Source of the DNA: Paracoccus chinensis
GTDB lineage: Bacteria > Pseudomonadota > Alphaproteobacteria > Rhodobacterales > Rhodobacteraceae
Length of the DNA stretch: 64,000 nucleotides
Reading direction: 5' to 3'
Assembly: GCF_900102885.1 (NCBI RefSeq)
Contig: NZ_FNGE01000001.1
Coordinates: forward strand, 1 to 64,000
This document shows, one piece after another, positions 25,570 to 35,707 of this stretch. The translations under genes were made by a program, and so were the position numbers. Numbering within the stretch: position 1 is the stretch's first letter; each line of letters begins with the position of its first letter. Below the pieces are notes generated by a model. That model did not search any database. It was not told the DNA's origin and saw nothing but the letters and a program-made list of their open reading frames with translations.

Positions 25570-26607
25570 TCAGGCCGTGCCCAGGCGCCGGCCCACGCCC
25601 TCGCGATCGAGAAGCGGGCGCCACCAGGCCTCGTTGTCGAGATACCAGGCGACGGTGCGGCGCAGGCCTTCCTCGACCGTGACCGAGGGGCGCCAGCCCA
25701 GTTCGGTGCGGATGCGGGTGGGATCGATCGCATAGCGCCGGTCATGGCCGGGGCGGTCGGTGACAAAGCGGATCAGCCGGTCATGGGGCGCGCCTGCGGG
25801 GCGCAGTTCGTCCAGATGCGCGCAGATCATGCGCACGAGGTCGATGTTGCGCGCCTCGTTCTCGCCGCCGATGTTGTAGCTGCGTCCGACCGCGCCCTGT
25901 TCCAGGCACAGCAGCAGCGCGTCGGCGTGGTCCTCGACATACAGCCAGTCGCGCACGTTGCCCCCGTCGCCGTAGACCGGGATCTCGCGCCCGTGCAGGG
26001 CATTGAGGATCACCACCGGCACCAGCTTTTCGGGGAAGTGGAAGGGGCCGTAGTTGTTCGAGCAGTTCGTCAGCACCACCGGCAGCCCGTAGGTCTCGTG
26101 CCAGGCGCGGACCAGGTGGTCGCTCGCCGCCTTGGACGCCGAATAGGGCGAGCGCGGGTCATAGGGCGTGTCTTCGGTGAACTGGCCCGTCTCGCCCAGA
26201 GAGCCGAAGACCTCGTCGGTCGAGATGTGGTGGAAGCGGAAGCCCTCGGGTTTGCCCTGCCCCGTCCAGAAGGCCCGCGCGGCTTCCAGCAGGTTGTAGG
26301 TGCCGGTCACGTTGGTCTCGATGAAGGCGCCGGGGCCGTCGATGGATCGGTCCACGTGGCTTTCGGCCGCTAGGTGCATCACCGCATCGGGCTTGTGCTT
26401 CCCAAACACCCGGTCCAGCGCCGCGCGGTCGCGGATGTCGGCCTGCTCAAAGGCATACCGCGGGCTCTCCGCCACGCCCGCCACGTTTTCCAGGTTCGCC
26501 GCATAGGTCAGCGCGTCGAGGTTGACGACCTCGTGCCCGCGCGAAACCGCCAGCCGCACCACCGCCGAGCCGATGAAGCCCGCGCCGCCCGTTACCAGTA
26601 TCTTCAT
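25570..26607 (-). CDS. rfbB: dTDP-glucose 4,6-dehydratase
   Basis: A 345-residue extended SDR, the second step of dTDP-rhamnose synthesis. NAD-binding TGGAGFIGS is at residues 6-14, the catalytic triad appears in HISTDEVFG and [12 protein letters not shown], and [14 protein letters not shown] and [12 protein letters not shown] are typical. ATG 26607 is one base after the rfbC stop, so the genes are coupled. Confidence 0.95.
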   Translation of the reverse strand: MKILVTGGAGFIGSAVVRLAVSRGHEVVNLDALTYAANLENVAGVAESPRYAFEQADIRDRAALDRVFGKHKPDAVMHLAAESHVDRSIDGPGAFIETNVTGTYNLLEAARAFWTGQGKPEGFRFHHISTDEVFGSLGETGQFTEDTPYDPRSPYSASKAASDHLVRAWHETYGLPVVLTNCSNNYGPFHFPEKLVPVVILNALHGREIPVYGDGGNVRDWLYVEDHADALLLCLEQGAVGRSYNIGGENEARNIDLVRMICAHLDELRPAGAPHDRLIRFVTDRPGHDRRYAIDPTRIRTELGWRPSVTVEEGLRRTVAWYLDNEAWWRPLLDREGVGRRLGTA

Positions 26608-26608
26608 C

Positions 26609-27157
26609 TCAGGCCTCGAAGGGGGATTGCCAGTCAGCGAAGGGAACGGCCGCCTGGTCCTTGTCGGACAGGAGCGGATCGGCCACGCCCCAGTCGATGC
26701 CGAGGCTGTCCCAGCGCACCGCACCGTCGGCGGCCTTGTCGTAAAAGCCCGTGCATTTGTAGACGACCTCGGTGTCGTCCACCCGCGTCACGAAGCCGTG
26801 CAGAAAGCCCGGCGGCACCCAGAGTTGGCGGCCGTTCTCGAAGCTGAGTTCCACGCCCACCCACTGCCCATAGGTCGGGCTGCCATGCCGCCCGTCCACG
26901 GCCACGTCGTAAAGCGCGCCGCGCCCGCAGCGCACCAGCTTGCCCTGCTCATGCGGCGGCGCTTGGTAGTGCAGCCCCCGCAGCGTGCCCGCCTTCGCCG
27001 AGAGCGAGTGGTTGTCCTGCACGAACTCGGGCAGGCGCACGCCCGCCTCTTCCAGAGTGCGCCGGTTCCAGCTTTCCGAGAAGAAGCCGCGCGCATCGCC
27101 ATGCCGCGCCGGCGTCAGGATCAGCACGCCCGGCAGGGCCGTTTCCTCGATCTGCAT
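26609..27157 (-). CDS. rfbC: dTDP-4-dehydrorhamnose 3,5-epimerase
   Basis: A 182-residue cupin enzyme, first gene of the operon. It shows [30 protein letters not shown] with the catalytic His, and [12 protein letters not shown]. It follows a divergent promoter region shared with rsmD and directs the run rfbC-rfbB-(sulfotransferase-like)-rfbD-rfbA. Confidence 0.95.
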   Translation of the reverse strand: MQIEETALPGVLILTPARHGDARGFFSESWNRRTLEEAGVRLPEFVQDNHSLSAKAGTLRGLHYQAPPHEQGKLVRCGRGALYDVAVDGRHGSPTYGQWVGVELSFENGRQLWVPPGFLHGFVTRVDDTEVVYKCTGFYDKAADGAVRWDSLGIDWGVADPLLSDKDQAAVPFADWQSPFEA

Positions 27158-27265
27158 CAATAACCCCTCAACTCCGCAAGGGGGCGCTTGCCATTTTTCA
27201 CGGGAAAGGGAAAGCCGCCTGCAACCGCGGCGGTCCCGCGCCGCATCGTCACAGGAGAGCTTCCC

Positions 27266-27838
27266 ATGCGAATCGTCGGCGGCCGCCTGCGCGGGCTGAA
27301 ACTGGCCGAAGTCGGCGCGGGCGATCCCGCCGCCCACCTGCGCCCCACGACCGACCGGGTGCGCGAGGCCGTCTTCAACCTGCTGTTGAACAGCCACGGC
27401 TTTCCCATCGAGGGCGCGCGGGTGCTGGACCTGTTTGCCGGAACCGGGGCGCTGGGGCTTGAGGCCCTGTCTCGGGGCGCGGCGCGGGTCGCCTTCGTGG
27501 ACGAGGGCGCGGCTGCCCGCGCGCTGCTGCGGGCGAACGTGGAAAAGGCCCGCGCCATGGGCGTGACCGACATCTGGCGGCGCGACGCCACCAACCTCGG
27601 CCCGAACCGGGGCGCGGGCTACGATCTGGTGTTCCTCGACCCGCCCTATGGCCAGCGGCTGGGCGAGGCGGCGCTGGCCTCGGCGCTGGCCGGCGGCTGG
27701 CTCGCCCCCGAGGCCATGGTCGTGTGGGAGGAGGATACCGCCCCCCTGCCCCCGCCGGGACTGATCCCCATCGACCAGCGCCGCTACGGCGACACGCTGG
27801 TCACGCTGCTGCGGACAGGATCGGAAGCCGGGGCCTAA
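27266..27838 (+). CDS. rsmD: 16S rRNA (guanine(966)-N2)-methyltransferase
   Basis: A 190-residue class I methyltransferase that methylates G966 of 16S rRNA in the 30S subunit. It begins MRIVGGRLRGLKL, has the SAM site VLDLFAGTGALGLEALSRGA and the catalytic LDPPYG motif. AGGAG nine bases upstream fixes ATG 27266. It ends by overlapping the stop of a small convergent membrane protein gene. Confidence 0.92.
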   Translation: MRIVGGRLRGLKLAEVGAGDPAAHLRPTTDRVREAVFNLLLNSHGFPIEGARVLDLFAGTGALGLEALSRGAARVAFVDEGAAARALLRANVEKARAMGVTDIWRRDATNLGPNRGAGYDLVFLDPPYGQRLGEAALASALAGGWLAPEAMVVWEEDTAPLPPPGLIPIDQRRYGDTLVTLLRTGSEAGA

Positions 27839-28161
27839 CGGCTCAGGGCCCAGAGACCCAGGGCGGCAAGAAGGACCGTCCAGACCACCGCGGCGTGCCA
27901 GAAAGCGATGGACATCAATGCGATCAGCCGCACGACATCGGCAGGCGTCCCGGCCCATGCGGCGGCAGGCACGGCAGGAACGATCCCGACGGCGATGCAG
28001 AGGAAGCTCGCCAAGGGCAGTCCTGCCAGCACCAGCGCCACGATGCCGGCCAGCGACCGCGGCTTCGCCTGACGGAAGCGAGGGCGCGGCAGCCGGAGCC
28101 CGAGGCGCTCGGGGCCCTGACCCTGCCAGCGGCCCCGGCCGCTCCGCTGCCGCCGGTTCAC
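27835..28161 (-). CDS. Small membrane protein of unknown function
   Basis: A 108-residue frame starting at GTG 28161, which overlaps the mogA stop by GTGA, typical of coupled genes here. The first 36 residues are basic (RQRSGRGRWQ, RPRFRQAKPR); the rest holds two or three hydrophobic segments (AGIVALVLAGLPLASFLCIA, LIALMSIAFWHAAVVWTVL). The stop overlaps that of rsmD by three bases. No family is recognised; the coupling and helices are the only support. A later start would give a shorter but still membrane-bound protein. Confidence 0.55.
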   Translation of the reverse strand: MNRRQRSGRGRWQGQGPERLGLRLPRPRFRQAKPRSLAGIVALVLAGLPLASFLCIAVGIVPAVPAAAWAGTPADVVRLIALMSIAFWHAAVVWTVLLAALGLWALSR

Positions 28162-28700
28162 CCCTTGGGCCGGAAGGCCGTGATCCGCGCGGGGTTCGTC
28201 TCGATGCGCCCGGCGCCGATCAGGTCTAGGCAATAGGGCACCGCTGCGAAGACCGCGTCGAGGCAGGTGGCGATGGCGGCGGGCTTGCCGGGCAGGAGGA
28301 TCATCAGGCAGGCACCGCGGATGCCCGCCGTCTGGCGCGACAGGATCGCGGTCGGCACGCCCTCGGCCAGGCTCGCGCGGCGCATCTCCTCGCCGAAGCC
28401 GGGCAGTTCCTTTTCGATGACGCCGGCCAGAGCCTCGGGCGTCTCGTCGCGGGGGGCCGGGCCAGTGCCGCCGGTGACGAGGATCAGGTCGGTCCCCTCG
28501 CCCTCGGCCAGGCGGCGCAGGGTCGCGGCGACCCCCTCGCGGCCGTCGGGGATGATGTGGCGCGCGATCTCGACCGGCGAGGTCACGACCTCGCGCAGCC
28601 AGGCTTCGGCAGCGGGGCCGCCGCGGTCCTCGTATTCGCCGCGGCTGGCACGGTCTGACACGGTCACGATGGCGATGCGGGCGGTCTGGCGCTGGGTCAA
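28158..28700 (-). CDS. mogA: Molybdopterin adenylyltransferase (MogA-like)
   Basis: A 180-residue protein with the MoaB/MogA fold: RIAIVTVSDRASRGEYED, the molybdopterin-binding LVTGGTGPAPRDETPEA, and LPGKPAAIATCLDAVFAAVPYCLDLI, closer to MogA than MoaB. It adenylates molybdopterin before molybdenum insertion. No ATG is available at the N-terminus; TTG 28700 with GGAG six bases upstream is the best start. No other moa or mob genes are nearby. Confidence 0.85.
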   Translation of the reverse strand: MTQRQTARIAIVTVSDRASRGEYEDRGGPAAEAWLREVVTSPVEIARHIIPDGREGVAATLRRLAEGEGTDLILVTGGTGPAPRDETPEALAGVIEKELPGFGEEMRRASLAEGVPTAILSRQTAGIRGACLMILLPGKPAAIATCLDAVFAAVPYCLDLIGAGRIETNPARITAFRPKG

Positions 28701-28850
28701 GGTGGGCTCCGGCGTGGCAAGTCTGCCGCATCCTGCAGCGGAATCGCGTAAGTTGAAACGGCGATCTGCGCCGGGTGCGGCCTCCAGCGGCGTTGCCCCG
28801 CGCGGGCAATCGTGCCAAAGATCGGGCAAAAGCAACGCCGGATTGCCGCC

Positions 28851-29504
28851 ATGATCGACTACCAGGAACGCCGAACGATGATGGTGGACACCCAGGTCCG
28901 CCCGAACGATGTCACCAAGTACAACGTCATTGCCGCGATGCTCGAGATCCCGCGCGAGGAGTTCGTGCCCGACAGCCGCCGCGACGTGGCCTATGTCGGC
29001 GAGAACATCGAGATCGCGCGGGGCCGGGTCGTCCTGGAGCCCCGCACCATCGCCAAGATGATCGACGCGCTGGATCTCCAGCCGACCGAGCTGGTCCTGA
29101 ACCTGGCGGCGGGCTACGGCTACACGGCCGCGGTGCTGGGACGGCTGGCCCAGGCGGTCGTCGCCGTCGAGGAGGATGCCGAGATGGCCGCCGAAGCGAC
29201 GCGCAGGCTGGCCGGGATCGGGGCCGACAACGTGGCGGTCGTCCAGGGGCCGCTGGCCGCCGGGCACAAGGCCGAGGCTCCTTACGACGCCATTCTGATC
29301 GAGGGCGCCATCGAGGAACTGCCCGACTCCCTGGCCGAACAACTGGCCGAAGGCGGCCGCATCATCACCCTGTTTCTCGACGCGACCGTGGGGGTCGTGC
29401 GCAGCGGGGTCAAGCTCGACGGGGTGATCACATGGCGCTACGCCTTCAACGCCGGGGCGCCTGTCCTGCCGGGCTTCCGCCGCGTCCGCGAGTTCACGCT
29501 GTGA
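28851..29504 (+). CDS. Protein-L-isoaspartate O-methyltransferase paralogue (PCMT family)
   Basis: A 217-residue PCMT-family protein: [21 protein letters not shown] start, [17 protein letters not shown], and a SAM site [21 protein letters not shown]. It differs from the true Pcm encoded at 33.2-33.8 kb, having NLAAG in place of EIGTG at the SAM loop. It may methylate a different target, or be a repair paralogue. It overlaps tolC by GTGA; the pairing with TolC is recurrent in Rhodobacterales. Confidence 0.82.
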   Translation: MIDYQERRTMMVDTQVRPNDVTKYNVIAAMLEIPREEFVPDSRRDVAYVGENIEIARGRVVLEPRTIAKMIDALDLQPTELVLNLAAGYGYTAAVLGRLAQAVVAVEEDAEMAAEATRRLAGIGADNVAVVQGPLAAGHKAEAPYDAILIEGAIEELPDSLAEQLAEGGRIITLFLDATVGVVRSGVKLDGVITWRYAFNAGAPVLPGFRRVREFTL

Positions 29505-30907
29505 TCCGGCGCCGTCTTCTTGTCGCGGCGCTGACCCTGGGAACGGCGCTGTCCAGCGCGCCGGCCTGGGCCGAATCGCTGGCCGACACCCTTGTCGCGG
29601 CTTATCGCAACTCGGCCCTCCTGGATCAGAACCGCGCGCTTCTGCGGGCGGCCGACGAGGACGTGGCCCAGGCCATGTCCACGCTGCGCCCGGTGGTCCA
29701 ATGGGCGGCCTCGCACAACTTCCAGCAGGTGGACGGGATCGAGGCTGTCTCGACCACGCTGGAGCTGGTCGGGCAGATGACGCTTTACGACTGGGGCCGG
29801 GGCCAGCTGGCGATCGACATCGCCAAGGAACAGGTGCTCGCCACGCGGGAATCGCTGGTTTCGGTCGAGCAGGACGTGCTGCTGACCGCGGTGCAGGCCT
29901 TCCTGGATGTCCGCAGCGCCGAGCAGCAGGTGGCCCTGCAAGGCAGTTCGGTCCAGCTTCTGTCGCGCGAACGACAGGCGGCGCAGGACCGCTTCGACGT
30001 GGGCGAGATCACCTCGACCGACGTGGCGCTGGCCGAAGCCCAGCTGGCCTCCAGCCGGGCCGGGCTGGCCTCGGCGGAGGGTCAGCTCGAGGTCGCGCGC
30101 GAGAACTACCGGGCCGCCGTCGGGCGCTTCCCCGATGACCTGGACGCGCCCCCGCCCCTGCCGCAGCGCCCCGCCTCACTGGAACTGGCGCGCGAGACGG
30201 CACGCCGCACCCATCCGGCGGTCCGCCAGTCGCAGCGCACCGTGGCGGCGGCGGAACTGTCCGTGGCCGCCGCCCAGGCCGAGCGCCGCCCCCAGCTGAC
30301 GGGCTCGCTGGGGCTTGGCACCACGCGCGCGCCGGGGCGGACGCTGCTGGGCTCCTCGGGACAGGAAAACACCACCACGCTGCGGGCGGGGGTGCAGGCA
30401 AGCCAGACGATCTATTCCGGCGGGCGCCTTCCGGCGGTGCACCGCCAGGCGATGGCGCGGCGCGATTCGGCGCGCTCGGCGCTGCTGGACACGGCGCGGC
30501 AGGTCGAGCAGTCGGTCGGGACCGCCTGGGCCAACATCGACGTGGCCCGTGCCCAGATCGGGGCCATCGAGGAACAGATCGTGGCCGCGCGCGAGGCTTA
30601 TGAGGGCGTGCGCGAGGAAGCCACGCTGGGCGCGCGCACCACGCTGGATGTGCTGGATGCCGAACAGGAGCTTCTGGAAGCGCAGGTGGACTTGATCACG
30701 GCGGAATCCAACCTGCAGTTAGCACATTATCAATTATTGGCCGCTATGGGTTTGCTGACGGTAGCAGAGCTGCAGTTGGGGATACCCACCTATGATCCAT
30801 CGGCCTATTACAGCGCGGTCCGCGACGCGCCCTATACCAGCAGCCAGGGCGAAAGCCTCGACCGCGTCCTGCGCGCGATCGGCAAGCAGCCGGGCGGCGG
30901 CAACTAG
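29501..30907 (+). CDS. tolC: TolC-family outer membrane efflux channel
   Basis: A 468-residue precursor. It starts at GTG 29501, overlapping the PCMT stop; the signal peptide is [19 protein letters not shown]. The mature part has two homologous halves with long coiled coils ([45 protein letters not shown]) and the family [24 protein letters not shown]. TolC trimers form the outer-membrane channel of type I secretion and RND efflux. A short low-GC patch occurs near 30720-30800, still in frame. Confidence 0.9.
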   Translation: MIRRRLLVAALTLGTALSSAPAWAESLADTLVAAYRNSALLDQNRALLRAADEDVAQAMSTLRPVVQWAASHNFQQVDGIEAVSTTLELVGQMTLYDWGRGQLAIDIAKEQVLATRESLVSVEQDVLLTAVQAFLDVRSAEQQVALQGSSVQLLSRERQAAQDRFDVGEITSTDVALAEAQLASSRAGLASAEGQLEVARENYRAAVGRFPDDLDAPPPLPQRPASLELARETARRTHPAVRQSQRTVAAAELSVAAAQAERRPQLTGSLGLGTTRAPGRTLLGSSGQENTTTLRAGVQASQTIYSGGRLPAVHRQAMARRDSARSALLDTARQVEQSVGTAWANIDVARAQIGAIEEQIVAAREAYEGVREEATLGARTTLDVLDAEQELLEAQVDLITAESNLQLAHYQLLAAMGLLTVAELQLGIPTYDPSAYYSAVRDAPYTSSQGESLDRVLRAIGKQPGGGN

Positions 30908-30937
30908 GCGCCTCGCCTCCCTTCCGGGGGCGATGGC

Positions 30938-31861
30938 ATGACCGGGGCGGCTTGCCTGTTCGAGCCTGCGCCCGTTGACACGGGCGACGTGCTCGCCTCG
31001 ATCCGCCGGCTGATCGCCAGCGACAATGCGATAACCGGCGCCAGGGGCGAGGGCGCCCGGATGACCGGCGCATCCTTCGCCCGGGATGGCGCCCTGCCCT
31101 GCGCGACAAGCCTCGGCTGTGCCCGATCCGTCAGGGCTCCGTTTGTGGACGGCGACCGGGCGGCAACCTTGCCCGAGGTTGCGCACCTCGCGGCTCCCGG
31201 CATGATCCGGCAGTTTGACTCCGGCCCTGGCCAGATGCCGCTGCGCCTGAAGCCAGAGGCGATGATCGCCACGGCAGAGGCGGCCAGTGATGCGGCCGGA
31301 CCCCTGCGCCTGTCGCAGGAGATTGCAGCGCCCCGGCCTGTGGTTGCCCCGCCCGAGGAAGCGGCACCAAGCGCCGAGCAGGATGGGGCCGACCCCTCTC
31401 TCGATGAAGTTGCGGTGATGCCTGACACGGCGCCGATGGTGACCACTGGTACCGATGCGCAGCCCATGCTGGATGCCGGAAGCGGTTCTCCTGCCGCGCC
31501 GGGCTCCGACGCACGTGACAGCAACCCTCATGACCTTCCCAGCCCTTCGAACAAGGAAACGACCATGCATGCCTACCCGACCGGCGTCGTCTCGCCCCTG
31601 CATGCCGAGCCCATGATGGCAGGCGCTCCGGAACGCTGCGCGCAGAACATGGTCCCTGCGGCTTCGTCGGCTGCGGCCCCCGCCCCTGCCTCTGCAAATC
31701 CCGTAACCGAGGAAAACCCGCTGCGTGCCCTGCTGCGCGAGGTCGTGCGCGAGGAATTCGAGGCCGAGATGCAGCGCCGCCTGGACGACAACCTCCGTGG
31801 CATGATCCGCGGCGAGATCGTCGTCGCGCTGACCGAAGCACTGGTCCGTCGGCCCGCCTGA
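30938..31861 (+). CDS. PopZ-like (DUF2497-type) proline/alanine-rich protein
   Basis: A 307-residue protein with a short conserved N-terminal motif (DVLASIRRLIASDN), a long low-complexity Pro/Ala/Gly-rich centre, and a conserved acidic-helical C-terminus (LRALLREVVREEFEAEMQRRLDDNLRGMIRGEIVVALTEAL). That arrangement is the signature of PopZ/DUF2497 polar organising proteins of alphaproteobacteria, which self-assemble at cell poles. It follows tolC by 30 bp, as the DUF2497 gene does in relatives, usually then followed by valS; valS is absent here. Function is inferred from layout only. Confidence 0.65.
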   Translation: MTGAACLFEPAPVDTGDVLASIRRLIASDNAITGARGEGARMTGASFARDGALPCATSLGCARSVRAPFVDGDRAATLPEVAHLAAPGMIRQFDSGPGQMPLRLKPEAMIATAEAASDAAGPLRLSQEIAAPRPVVAPPEEAAPSAEQDGADPSLDEVAVMPDTAPMVTTGTDAQPMLDAGSGSPAAPGSDARDSNPHDLPSPSNKETTMHAYPTGVVSPLHAEPMMAGAPERCAQNMVPAASSAAAPAPASANPVTEENPLRALLREVVREEFEAEMQRRLDDNLRGMIRGEIVVALTEALVRRPA

Positions 31862-32244
31862 CCCTTATGGCAGCGGGTGCAGGAGAGGCACCTTGGATGA
31901 GCCTGTTCCTTCCCCGCCCGCTGCGCCCGTGCCTGCTGCGTCAGCAGCTTGGCACGGATGCGTCGGCAGGCGAGGACAAGGGGACGGATACAGGTACCGG
32001 CAGCCGCAGACACCAGCCCCCTTCTACATATCCGTAACTCGTGCCCAGTTATCCCGCACTACGCATGTGGGGGCCAATACTTCAGGCATCGAAGGACGTG
32101 CCCCCTGCCAAGCAGGGCCAAGGCAAGGAGGTGCAGAACGCCAATCCGGCTGCCGGCCTCTGATCCGCGCATGCCACACTCGGCGGAAGAAGCCGGGGTC
32201 GGCGGCTTGGTCTCCTGCACTTTCAGTCGAGGCTGCTAACGGCC
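31862..32244. other. Intergenic stretch, no gene seen
   Basis: About 380 bases between the PopZ-like gene and the M23 gene. The open frames here are chance GC-rich frames without ribosome sites or conserved pattern. A piece near 32020-32060 is less GC-rich (ACATATCCGTAACTC). No hairpin with T-run, no RNA gene and no promoter could be supported. Confidence 0.5.
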
Positions 32245-33180
32245 CTACAGGTAATCCTCGGGATCGACGCTGTCGAAGCCGTCGCGGACCTCGAAATGCA
32301 GGACGCCGCTGCTGCGGGCGGCGCCGATGCTCTGGCCGCGCTTGACGGCGTCGCCCTTGGCAACCGACAGCTTGTCCACGCCCGCATAGACCGTCATCAG
32401 CCCGTCATCGTGCCGCACGACCACGATGGGCACCCCGTCGGTGTCGCGCGTCACCGCCGCGACCGTCCCGCCACCCGCCGCCTTCACGGGCGACCCCGGC
32501 GGGGCCGAGATGTCGATGCCCTCGTTCGTGCCCTTCTTGTAGGCCCGCATGATCGAGCCGTTGGCCGGCATGGCGAACTTGCCGCTGCCCGAGGCCGCGG
32601 TCCGCGTGCTGCCCAGGTTCGGCGCATCCGCCGTCTTCGTCGGGGCGCTGGCGGGCTTGGTTTCCTCACGCGGCAAGGGCTGCCCGGAGGACGGCGGCCG
32701 GGGGGTGGGCGACCCGACGCCCGGCGCGGTGACCACGGCCGCCGTTGTCTGCGAACCCGCGGACGGCGTCGCGGCGCGCGCGGGCGTCGCATCCGAGACC
32801 GAGGGCTTGCGGACGCCCTGCCCTGCGAAGGGGTCCGTCACCTGCGGCGTGGCGCCCGCAGCGCCCCCCTGGGCCGGGCCCGCACCAGCGCCAGTGCCCA
32901 CGGGCCAGCGGATCTGCGGGATCCTGAACGGACCCATGCTCACGGTCCCCGCCCCTCCTGCCGCCGGTTGCCCCGCAGCCGCCTGACCCGGCGCTGCGGC
33001 GGACCCGGGCTGCCCAGGCGCCCCCGGTGTCGCGCCCGGCTGGACGCAGCCCGCCAGGACCAGCACCAGCCCGCAGGCCACGACCTGCCCCGCAATCCGA
33101 CCGAAACCCGCGCGGGTCCCCGCCCGCGCTGTCACTGAATTGACCATCTGCCCGTCCTCATCGTCCCTGCCGGGGGTCAT
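32245..33180 (-). CDS. nlpD: NlpD-like LytM (M23) lipoprotein, catalytically degenerate
   Basis: A 311-residue lipoprotein: hydrophobic signal with lipobox LVLAGC, a long Pro/Ala/Gly/Thr-rich linker, and a C-terminal LytM domain (about residues 205-311). The metal-binding His of active M23 peptidases is replaced ([15 protein letters not shown], where HxxxD would be), and the final HxH is HFE. This matches NlpD-type regulators that activate amidases rather than cut. ATG 33180 overlaps the pcm stop by ATGA. It is third in surE-pcm-nlpD, in the order known from gammaproteobacteria. Confidence 0.88.
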   Translation of the reverse strand: MTPGRDDEDGQMVNSVTARAGTRAGFGRIAGQVVACGLVLVLAGCVQPGATPGAPGQPGSAAAPGQAAAGQPAAGGAGTVSMGPFRIPQIRWPVGTGAGAGPAQGGAAGATPQVTDPFAGQGVRKPSVSDATPARAATPSAGSQTTAAVVTAPGVGSPTPRPPSSGQPLPREETKPASAPTKTADAPNLGSTRTAASGSGKFAMPANGSIMRAYKKGTNEGIDISAPPGSPVKAAGGGTVAAVTRDTDGVPIVVVRHDDGLMTVYAGVDKLSVAKGDAVKRGQSIGAARSSGVLHFEVRDGFDSVDPEDYL

Positions 33181-33848
33181 GTCTGTCCCAACCCCTCGAC
33201 CAGCGGCACGAACCGCACCTGCCGCATCTCGTCATAAGCGAAGCCCGTCTCGGTCCGCGTCACGCGGATCAGCGTCTGCACCGCGTCCGACTGCCCGACC
33301 GGCACGACCATGATACCGCCGACCTTCAGTTGCGACAACAGCGGCCCCGGAGGGTCCTCGGCCGCCGCCGTCACCATGATGCGGTCGAATGGCGCCTGCT
33401 CGGGCAGCCCGAAGGAGCCGTCGGCCACCCGCGCCGTGATGTTGGTCAGGCCGAGACGGCGGAACACCTCCTCGGCCTCGATCACCAGCCGGCGATGGCG
33501 GTCCACCGTCATCACGCGACGGCACAGCAGCGACAAAATCGCCGCCTGGTAGCCCGAGCCCGTTCCGATCTCGAGCACCACGTCGCGCGGGCCCACATTC
33601 AGCGCCTGCGTCATCAGCCCCACGACCGAGGGCTGGCTGATCGTCTGCCCGCAGGCGATGGGCAGGGGCGTGTCGTCGTAGGCGCGGTCCTCGAAATGGC
33701 CGCGCACGAAGGCGCCGCGGTCGATCCGCTCCATCGCGGCCAGGACGCGCGGGTCCGTCACCCCGTGCGAGCGCAGCGCAAACAGGAAGCGCATCTGCCG
33801 CTCGGCAGGACCGTCCCCGGGGTCGTCGGGCGGAGGGGCCGGGACCAT
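33177..33848 (-). CDS. pcm: Protein-L-isoaspartate O-methyltransferase
   Basis: A 223-residue enzyme that methylates L-isoaspartyl residues in damaged proteins with SAM. It has [14 protein letters not shown]-like [31 protein letters not shown], the SAM loop [19 protein letters not shown] and [14 protein letters not shown]. It begins just after surE ends (about 4 bp apart) and overlaps nlpD. A PCMT paralogue with tolC lies at 28.9 kb. Confidence 0.94.
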   Translation of the reverse strand: MVPAPPPDDPGDGPAERQMRFLFALRSHGVTDPRVLAAMERIDRGAFVRGHFEDRAYDDTPLPIACGQTISQPSVVGLMTQALNVGPRDVVLEIGTGSGYQAAILSLLCRRVMTVDRHRRLVIEAEEVFRRLGLTNITARVADGSFGLPEQAPFDRIMVTAAAEDPPGPLLSQLKVGGIMVVPVGQSDAVQTLIRVTRTETGFAYDEMRQVRFVPLVEGLGQT

Positions 33849-33851
33849 GGC

Positions 33852-34646
33852 TCAGCCCTCGTCCAGCACCGCGGCCAGCCGCTCGGTCGTCGCGCGGCAG
33901 GTCAGGTCGGGGCGCATGGGGGTCACGGCGATGTGGTTCGCGCGCAGGGCCTCGACATCGCTGCCCGTGCCGCCGGGCGCCTGCTGGGAGCCGCCCGCGA
34001 TCCACAGGAAGCGCCGCCCGTTGGGGGCGACCTGCGCCTTGACCCCGAATCCCACGCCCTCGCGCCGCCCCTGGGGCGTGACGCGGGTGCCCCGGACCTC
34101 GGCCGCCGAGCAGGGCGGGAAGTTGACGTTGTAGAACAGGGGATAGTCCTCGCCCTCGGCCCAGTCGGCATGATCGAGCAGCGCCCGGATCACGCGGGAA
34201 CCGTGGAGGCGCGCGCCCTCGAAGGGATCGTCCAGCCGCGCCGTGCCCGGTCCCAGGTACTGCGACAGTGCGATCGAGCGCACGCCCTGCAGCGCCCCTT
34301 CCATCGCGCCGCCGATGGTGCCCGAATACATCACGTTCTCGCCCGCGTTGTTGCCCCGGTTCACGCCCGAGAGCACCAGGTCCGGCCTGCGGTCCGACAG
34401 GATGTCCCCCAGGCCCGCCAGCACGCAGTCAGCCGGGCTGCCCTCGGCCGCCCAGCGCCGGGGCGACAGTTCCGCGATCAGGGTCGGGTGGGCATAGCTG
34501 ATGCAATGGCCCACGCCCGACTGCTCGAAGGCGGGGGCCACCGTCCAGACCTCGCCCCCGGGTCCGGCAAGCTCGGCCGCGATTTCGGCCAGTGCCTCGA
34601 GTCCCGGCGCGTTGATGCCGTCGTCGTTCGTGATGAGTATGCGCAT
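33852..34646 (-). CDS. surE: 5'/3'-nucleotidase SurE
   Basis: A 264-residue metallophosphatase of stationary-phase survival. The N-terminus [10 protein letters not shown] carries the metal-binding Asp pair; [34 protein letters not shown] and YNVNFP are all present. It dephosphorylates nucleoside monophosphates. First gene of surE-pcm-nlpD; the start ATG 34646 is at the edge of an intergenic region of about 150 bp. Confidence 0.95.
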   Translation of the reverse strand: MRILITNDDGINAPGLEALAEIAAELAGPGGEVWTVAPAFEQSGVGHCISYAHPTLIAELSPRRWAAEGSPADCVLAGLGDILSDRRPDLVLSGVNRGNNAGENVMYSGTIGGAMEGALQGVRSIALSQYLGPGTARLDDPFEGARLHGSRVIRALLDHADWAEGEDYPLFYNVNFPPCSAAEVRGTRVTPQGRREGVGFGVKAQVAPNGRRFLWIAGGSQQAPGGTGSDVEALRANHIAVTPMRPDLTCRATTERLAAVLDEG

Positions 34647-34793
34647 CGCTTTCCCTGACGAGGGGCCGGCATGCTCTGCCCCCGAATGGCCGCATCCTGA
34701 TTAGCCTCGCGCAGCCTTGACGTGCAAGTCGGCCGAATCGCTGTTTGACGCCCGCCCCTTGGGATATCAGGATGGCCCAAAAGCCGGGCAGCC

Positions 34794-35705
34794 ATGCAGA
34801 TCTTCCTTCCGATCGCCGAAGTTTCGGTGAATGCCTTTACCCTGGTCGCGCTGGGCGGCATCGTCGGGCTGATGAGCGGGCTGTTCGGCGTGGGCGGTGG
34901 CTTCCTGATCACGCCGCTTCTGTTCTTCATCGGCATCCCGCCCGCGATCGCGGTCGCAACCGGCGCCAACCAGGTCGTGGCCTCGTCCTTTTCCGGCGTG
35001 CTGGCGCATCTGCGGCGCAAGACGGTGGACATCCGCATGGGGCTGGTGCTGCTGGCCGGCGGCATCGCGGGGTCCGCGCTGGGCGTCGGCGTCTTCAACC
35101 TGCTGCAGCGGGTGGGGCAGGTCGAGCTGGTGGTCCAGCTGAGCTATGTCGTGTTCCTCGGCCTGATCGGCCTGACCATGCTGCGCGAAAGCCTGGGTGC
35201 GCTGATCGCCTCGCGCTCGGCCGCGCCGCCCAAGCGGCGGCTGCACGAGCACAGCTGGGTCCACCGCCTGCCCTGGAAGATGAAGTTCCGCGCTTCGGGG
35301 CTTTACATCAGCGTCATCCCGCCCCTGCTGGTTGGGCTGGCCGTCGGCGTGCTGGCCGCCGTGATGGGTGTCGGAGGCGGCTTCATCATGGTGCCTGCGA
35401 TGATCTATCTGCTGGGGATGCCGACCAAGGTCGTGATCGGCACCTCGCTGTTCCAGATCGCGGCGGTCAGCGCCTTCACCACGCTGATGCACGCGGTCAG
35501 TTCCAACACCGTGGACATCATGCTGGCGGTTCTGCTGATCGTGGGCGGAGTTGTCGGTGCGCAAATCGGCACCCACTGGGGCGCGAAGCTGCGGGCGGAA
35601 CAACTGCGGGTGCTGCTGGCCCTGCTGGTGCTGGCGGTCTGCGGCCGGCTGGCCCTGGACCTGGTGCTGCGGCCGGACGACCTTTTCTCGCTCGCGGCGG
35701 GTTGA
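34794..35705 (+). CDS. TSUP-family (TauE/SafE) membrane permease
   Basis: A 303-residue protein with about eight membrane helices in two repeats, each starting with a glycine-rich GGIVGLMSGLFGVGGGFLITPLLFF-type motif (GLFGVGGGF near residue 30, GVLAAVMGVGGGFIMVP near residue 195). TSUP permeases move sulfite, sulfoacetate or other sulfur and organic anions. It is followed 2 bp later by a TIGR02186 membrane protein, a recurrent alphaproteobacterial pair, so they probably work together. Confidence 0.88.
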   Translation: MQIFLPIAEVSVNAFTLVALGGIVGLMSGLFGVGGGFLITPLLFFIGIPPAIAVATGANQVVASSFSGVLAHLRRKTVDIRMGLVLLAGGIAGSALGVGVFNLLQRVGQVELVVQLSYVVFLGLIGLTMLRESLGALIASRSAAPPKRRLHEHSWVHRLPWKMKFRASGLYISVIPPLLVGLAVGVLAAVMGVGGGFIMVPAMIYLLGMPTKVVIGTSLFQIAAVSAFTTLMHAVSSNTVDIMLAVLLIVGGVVGAQIGTHWGAKLRAEQLRVLLALLVLAVCGRLALDLVLRPDDLFSLAAG

Positions 35706-35707
35706 GC

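Noticed and set aside
28851-29504. A second true pcm
   Set aside because: The SAM loop (NLAAG) and N-terminus differ from the Pcm encoded in surE-pcm-nlpD, so it is described as a PCMT-family paralogue without the gene symbol.
31893-32345. 150-codon plus-strand frame in the gap before nlpD
   Set aside because: No ribosome site, Pro/Arg-rich, and it runs into the 3' end of the M23 gene. Treated as noncoding.
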